Assembly (NCBI RefSeq): GCF_003591005.1
Contig: NZ_QYYD01000005.1
Span: forward strand, 1-64,000
Direction: 5' to 3'
From: Rhodopseudomonas palustris
GTDB lineage: Bacteria; Pseudomonadota; Alphaproteobacteria; Rhizobiales; Xanthobacteraceae
DNA length: 64,000 nucleotides
Each line of letters begins with the position of its first letter. Position 1 is the stretch's first letter. Of the stretch, positions 59,710 through 64,000 are shown piece by piece. A model generated the notes under the pieces. That model made no database searches, was not told the DNA's origin, and saw only the letters and a program-made list of their open reading frames with translations. A program made the position numbers and the translations under genes.

Positions 59710-62199
59710 TCAGTAAAGTCCGCCGGTGCCGGGGCGGAAGAAGCCGCGGTCGTCGGGCGGCGCCATCTGTTGCTGGCGGCCGTCGGCGTCGGCGACGCCG
59801 ATCACCGAGTAATTGTCCGGCGGCGCGGTGCCCGGCTTGAACGCCTCGAGGATGGTGCGGCCATCGCCCGGGCCGGCGCGCATCCCGCTCTTGGCATCGA
59901 CACGAATCAGCTTGATGCCGGCCGGAACGCGGAACGGCACCGCCGGCTTGTCGGCCAGCGCAAGCTTGAAGAAATCCTTGGCGACCGGCGCGGCGAGATG
60001 GCCGCCGGTGGCGCCGCGGCCGAGATTGCGCGGCTTGTCGTAGCCGAAATAGATGCCGACCACGAGGTCCGGCGAGAAGCCGATGAACCACGCATCCTTC
60101 TCGTCATTGGTGGTGCCGGTCTTGCCGGCGATCGGCTTGCCGACTTCGCGCACCACGGTGGCGGTGCCGGCCTGCACAACGCCTTCCATCATCGACGTGA
60201 TCTGATAGGCCGTCATCGCGTCGATCACCTGCTCGCGGCGGTCGACCAGTTGCGGCTCCGGCTGGTTCTTCCAGCCTTCCGGTGCTTCGCAGCCGCGGCA
60301 TTCGCGGGCGTCGTGCTTGAAGATGGTGTGTCCGTAGCGGTCCTGGATGCGGTCGATCAGCGTCGGCTTCACCCGTCGGCCGCCATTGGCGAACATCGAA
60401 TAGGCCGTGACCATCCGCATCACCGTGGTTTCACCGGCGCCGAGCGCATAAGACAGATAGTTCGGCAGCTCGTCATAGACGCCGAACCGCTTGGCGTACT
60501 CGCCGATCAGCGGCATGCCGATGTCCTGCGCCAGCCGCACCGTCACGGTGTTGAGCGAGCGCTGCAGCGCGTTGCGCAGCGTGGTCGGGCCGTAATACTT
60601 GCCGGTCGAGTAGTTCTCCGGCCGCCACACGCCGACGCCCTGCCCCTGATCGATTTCGATCGGCGCGTCGATCACCACGGTTGAAGGTGTGTAGCCGTTG
60701 TCCATCGCGGCCGAGTAGACCAGCGGCTTGAACGACGAGCCGGGCTGCCGATAGGCCTGAGTGGCGCGGTTGAACTGGCTCTGATCGAACGAGAAGCCGC
60801 CGACCATGGCCAGCACGCGGCCGGTCCACGGATCCATCGCCACCATCGCGCCCGATACTTCAGGGATCTGCCGCAGCCGGTACTGCCCGTCGACGATCTT
60901 GCCCTCCTTGTCGAGCAACGGATCGGCGTAGATCACGTCCCCCGGCGACAGCACCTGCGATACGGTGCTCGGCGTCCGCCCGCGCTGCGGGCCGGTCGCG
61001 GCCTTGGCCCAACGCACGCCGTCGAGCGAAATCAGTCCGGTCTCGCGCTGCTTCGACACCGCGCCGCCGAGCTCACGTCCCGGCTGGAAGCCAATCCGCG
61101 CCGACTGATCGGACGTCTCCAGCACCACCGCCATCCGCCACGGCGAAATGTCGGACAGCGACTTGACCTCGGCGAGCTTCACGCCCCAGTCACCGCTGAT
61201 GTCGAGCTTGGTCGCCGAGCCACGCCAGCCCTGCGCCTCGTCGAACTTGACCAGACCGGCCGTCATGGTCCGACGCGCCTCGACCTGCAGCTTCGGGTCG
61301 AGCGTCGCGCGCACCGACAGGCCGCCTTCATACAGCTTCTTCTCGCCGTAGCGCTCGAGGATGTCGCGGCGGACCTCCTCGGCGAAATACTCGCCCGCGA
61401 AGGTGTGGGCGCCGGTGCCGCGGGTGGCGACTGCGAGCGGTTCCTTGCGGGCCTTGTCGGCATCGGCCTGCTTGATCCAGCCGTTCTCCAGCAGGCGGTC
61501 GATCACGTAGTTGCGGCGCTCGACCGCGCGGTCGTGATTCTTCACCGGGTGCAGCGAAGACGGAGCCTTGGGCAACGCCGCCAGATAGGACGCTTCGGCG
61601 ACCGTCAATTCGTTGACCGATTTGTCGAAATACACCAGCGAGGCGGCCGCGATGCCATAGGCGCCGAGGCCGAGATAGATCTCGTTGAGATACAGCTCGA
61701 GGATGCGGTCCTTGGAATAGGCCCGCTCGATGCGCATCGCCAGCAACGCTTCTTTGATCTTGCGGGTGAACGACACCTCGTTGGTCAGCAGGAAGTTCTT
61801 CGCCACCTGCTGGGTGATGGTCGAGGCGCCCTGCGGCCGGCGATTCGAGCCGATATTCTGCGCATACAACACCGCCGCGCGCGCCATGCCCGAATAGTCG
61901 ATGCCGCCGTGCTCGTAGAAATTCTTGTCTTCAGCGGCGAGGAAGGCGTTGATCACCAGCTTGGGCACCGCCTGGATCGGCAGGTACAGCCGCCGCTCCT
62001 TGGAATACTCACCGACCAGCGAGCCGTCCGAGGCGTGGACCCGCGTCATCACCGGCGGTTCATAATCTTGAAGCTGAGAGTAGTCCGGCAAGTCCTTGGA
62101 GAAGTGCCAGATCAACCCCGCCGCGGCGGCGACGCCGACGAGAAACACGATGGTCCCGGCCGCAAACAGAAAGCCGAAAAACCGCAGCAGGAAGCGCAT
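59710..62199 (-). CDS. mrcA: Penicillin-binding protein 1A (glycosyltransferase/transpeptidase)
   Basis: An 829-residue bifunctional class A PBP that makes and crosslinks peptidoglycan. It has an N-terminal membrane anchor (5-30) and a GT51 glycosyltransferase domain with the catalytic Glu in FLAAEDKNFYEHGGID, then the GASTITQQVAKN and RKIKEALLAMRIER segments. An OB-like insert follows, then the transpeptidase domain with SSFK (the catalytic Ser), SLN and KTG in AGKTGTTNDEKDAWFIGFS. All active residues are intact. It lies between amiC and prfB, an order shared by relatives. Confidence 0.95.
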   Translation of the reverse strand: MRFLLRFFGFLFAAGTIVFLVGVAAAAGLIWHFSKDLPDYSQLQDYEPPVMTRVHASDGSLVGEYSKERRLYLPIQAVPKLVINAFLAAEDKNFYEHGGIDYSGMARAAVLYAQNIGSNRRPQGASTITQQVAKNFLLTNEVSFTRKIKEALLAMRIERAYSKDRILELYLNEIYLGLGAYGIAAASLVYFDKSVNELTVAEASYLAALPKAPSSLHPVKNHDRAVERRNYVIDRLLENGWIKQADADKARKEPLAVATRGTGAHTFAGEYFAEEVRRDILERYGEKKLYEGGLSVRATLDPKLQVEARRTMTAGLVKFDEAQGWRGSATKLDISGDWGVKLAEVKSLSDISPWRMAVVLETSDQSARIGFQPGRELGGAVSKQRETGLISLDGVRWAKAATGPQRGRTPSTVSQVLSPGDVIYADPLLDKEGKIVDGQYRLRQIPEVSGAMVAMDPWTGRVLAMVGGFSFDQSQFNRATQAYRQPGSSFKPLVYSAAMDNGYTPSTVVIDAPIEIDQGQGVGVWRPENYSTGKYYGPTTLRNALQRSLNTVTVRLAQDIGMPLIGEYAKRFGVYDELPNYLSYALGAGETTVMRMVTAYSMFANGGRRVKPTLIDRIQDRYGHTIFKHDARECRGCEAPEGWKNQPEPQLVDRREQVIDAMTAYQITSMMEGVVQAGTATVVREVGKPIAGKTGTTNDEKDAWFIGFSPDLVVGIYFGYDKPRNLGRGATGGHLAAPVAKDFFKLALADKPAVPFRVPAGIKLIRVDAKSGMRAGPGDGRTILEAFKPGTAPPDNYSVIGVADADGRQQQMAPPDDRGFFRPGTGGLY

Positions 62200-62389
62200 C
62201 GATTGAGTTCCGTATCACGAGGACCGCGCGACGCGGCGAAATGTCCCTTGAACGAGATTGGCGCGGTCCGCAACCCTGAGATCATACGCGTCGGGAACGC
62301 CTTCATCCAAGCCGAAATCACGAACTGCACTGGCCGTCTTATAGAACTTGCGCTGTGGCCAAACTAGGGCCCAGCCTCGCCCGTCCGTG

Positions 62390-63718
62390 TCAGTCGGGCT
62401 TGCCGGCGGAGACGACCCGCTTGGCGAAGAACGAATCGATTGCCTGGGAGACGGCGCCGACCGTCCTGGTCCGCCACTGCTCCGACACCAGCTGCTGCAG
62501 GTCGCCCTTGTTGGAGACGTAGCCGAGCTCGAGCAGCACCGACGGCACGTCGGGCGCTTTGAGCACCCGGAAGCCGGCGGATTTCAGCGGGTTCTTGTGC
62601 AGCCGGGTCGTGCCCTTCATCTCCCGCATCAAGGTCCGGGCAAAGCGGTTGGAGAACGTCCTGGTTTCGCGCTGCGCGAGGTCGATCAGGATGTCGGCGA
62701 CGTCGGTCGGCTCCTCGGTGAGGTTGACGCCGCCGATCGCGTCGGCCTTGTTCTCTGCATCGGCCAGCCGCTGCGCCTCGGCGTCGGAGGCCTTGTCGGA
62801 CAGCGTGTAGATCGTCGCGCCCTGGGCGTCGCCTTCGCCCCGCGGCAGCGCATCGGCGTGAATCGACACGAACAGCGCGGCACCATGGCCACGGGCGATC
62901 TTCACCCGATCGTTCAGCGGGATGAAGGTGTCGTCGGCGCGGGTGAGCACCACCCGGTACTTGCCCCCCTTCTCCATCTGGTCGCGAAGCGCCAGGGCAA
63001 AATCCAGCACCAGCTGCTTCTCGGCAATGCCGCTGGCCGATTGGGTGCCGTTGTCGATGCCGCCGTGGCCGGGATCGAGCACCACCACCGGCCGCAGATC
63101 GTCCTTGGCGGCTTCGGTTTTGGCCGTTTCCACGCCGCGCGGCACGGAAGCCGTCGTCTCTGTTGCGCCGACGGTCGGACGCAGCTCTGGCCCCTTCTCG
63201 GCGCCGAGTTGCTCGGCAAAGGTGGCGCGGTCGACCGAATCGAGATCGATCACGAGCCGGGCCGGCTGACCGTTGGCCGGATCCAGCATCTCGGCTTTGG
63301 CGATCTTGGCCGGACCGTTCAGCTCGAGCACGATCCGCGATCCACCCGGCATCACCAGTCCGTAGCGAAATGCCTTGATCAAGCCGCGGCCGTTGCCGCC
63401 GGCGGCAGCCGGCAGGCGGAAATTGATCTGCGGCAGATCGATCACGACCCGATAAGGATCCGCCAGAGTGAAGGCGCGCATCGGCACCTTGGCGTCGAGG
63501 TCGACAATGAAGCGGGTTTGCGTGTCATCGCCGGCAATCCGGGCTTCGGACGCGATCGGAAAGCCGCCAGGCGTCGGCTCGGTGGCCTGCTCCAATCCAG
63601 TTGCTAGGCCGGCGGCCGGAGCGCACAGGAATGCTGCAGCGCAAACCACGAAGGCGCGGAACAAAACAAAATGATTTGCGCGCCCCTGCAAGGATTCGAG
63701 CCCCTCTCCGATCGACAT
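62390..63718 (-). CDS. amiC: N-acetylmuramoyl-L-alanine amidase (AMIN + Amidase_3)
   Basis: A 442-residue periplasmic amidase that splits daughter cells by cutting septal peptidoglycan. Signal/anchor at ~16-40 (VLFRAFVVCAAAFLC), AMIN domain at ~55-160 (RFIVDLDAKVPMRAFTLADP), then Amidase_3 at ~200-425 with zinc ligands in VVLDPGHGGIDNGT and VSIHADA and the catalytic Glu in PSVLLELGYVSNKGD. Start ATG 63718. First gene of the amiC-mrcA-prfB run, diverging from whatever lies beyond the right edge. Confidence 0.94.
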   Translation of the reverse strand: MSIGEGLESLQGRANHFVLFRAFVVCAAAFLCAPAAGLATGLEQATEPTPGGFPIASEARIAGDDTQTRFIVDLDAKVPMRAFTLADPYRVVIDLPQINFRLPAAAGGNGRGLIKAFRYGLVMPGGSRIVLELNGPAKIAKAEMLDPANGQPARLVIDLDSVDRATFAEQLGAEKGPELRPTVGATETTASVPRGVETAKTEAAKDDLRPVVVLDPGHGGIDNGTQSASGIAEKQLVLDFALALRDQMEKGGKYRVVLTRADDTFIPLNDRVKIARGHGAALFVSIHADALPRGEGDAQGATIYTLSDKASDAEAQRLADAENKADAIGGVNLTEEPTDVADILIDLAQRETRTFSNRFARTLMREMKGTTRLHKNPLKSAGFRVLKAPDVPSVLLELGYVSNKGDLQQLVSEQWRTRTVGAVSQAIDSFFAKRVVSAGKPD

Positions 63719-64000
63719 CTACCGCAATAGAACTGCGTGGTTAATCGCCTCTTAAGCGCCCCGTTTCGATTACGTCGCAGTGTGACCGGCCGGCGACGCT
63801 CTCCTTGCAAGCGAGAGCCAATCCACGTATGTATCTGTTGCTGACGGTCTAATCCTCCGGTTGTGTCGCGTTCAGCCATTCGGTGCAGCGCCCGATCCCC
63901 CAATCTCAACATGCGGGATCTAGCGTTTTTCCGTCCCCTCCTCGCCAGCGCAGCGCGCGGCCAGGCAGGAGCGGCGGTGAGGCCCGAGCGGCGTCCGGTC
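63719..64000. other. Divergent upstream region at the right edge
   Basis: These 282 bases hold the amiC promoter (minus) and probably the leader of a gene on the plus strand beyond the window. In related genomes the neighbour of amiC is rne, with a long leader, but no coding start is visible here, so that is inference. I saw no tRNA or clear terminator. Confidence 0.5.

Overview
This window looks like a piece of the chromosome of a GC-rich alphaproteobacterium of the Bradyrhizobium/Rhodopseudomonas group, most likely Rhodopseudomonas palustris or a close relative. The reasons are the codon bias, the sufBCDS-sufT-sufA layout, the amiC-mrcA-prfB order, and five copies of a palindromic repeat of the CGTCATTGCGAGC...GCTCGCAATGACG type. 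The species is inferred from general familiarity, not from a search. About 53 protein genes are supported. I saw no rRNA, tRNA, CRISPR array, prophage or insertion sequence.

Layout. 1-435: duplicated, partly palindromic non-coding repeat. 436-4770 (minus): radical SAM protein, then a tight paiB-like/argC/methyltransferase operon. 5060-12738 (minus): a seven-part amide locus. It has a periplasmic binding protein, two ABC ATPases, two LivH/LivM-type permeases and a large subunit related to N,N-dimethylformamidase (DMFase). The DMFase small-subunit-like domain is fused to the C terminus of the LivM permease. A divergent AraC-type regulator (12949-13959) sits next to an inverted repeat that could be its operator. 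14196-24885: mixed chromosomal genes (DUF2087 protein, hydrolases, DedA, parE, DUF6880-like protein, an SDR/HTH divergent pair). 24900-33806: FAD monooxygenase, exported caspase-like protein, chemoreceptor, AraC regulator, DEAD-box helicase and a GGDEF protein.

34486-38027 (minus): a LodA-like (cysteine tryptophylquinone oxidase) gene, its LodB-like flavoprotein partner and an exported RidA-like protein form one overlapping operon. This suggests a periplasmic amino-acid or amine oxidase with imine clean-up. 38176-45703 (minus): the SUF iron-sulfur assembly cluster in the order NifS/IscS-type desulfurase, sufB, small ORF, sufC, sufD, sufS, sufT, sufA. It has an Irr-box-like site before sufB and two palindromic repeats inside the operon. 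The small ORF appears cut short by a TGA codon.

45941-64000: a/b hydrolase, anmK, tyrS, an MFS transporter, cytochrome b561, a very large AsmA/YhdP-like envelope protein, a peroxiredoxin with a Lys/Ala-rich tail, an M23 peptidase, a beta-hydroxyacid dehydrogenase, prfB (with a clear programmed +1 frameshift), mrcA (PBP1A) and amiC. The last three form a cell-wall/translation block.

The two most interesting systems are the permease-tethered DMFase-like amidohydrolase (5060-13959) and the LodA-LodB-RidA operon (34486-38027).
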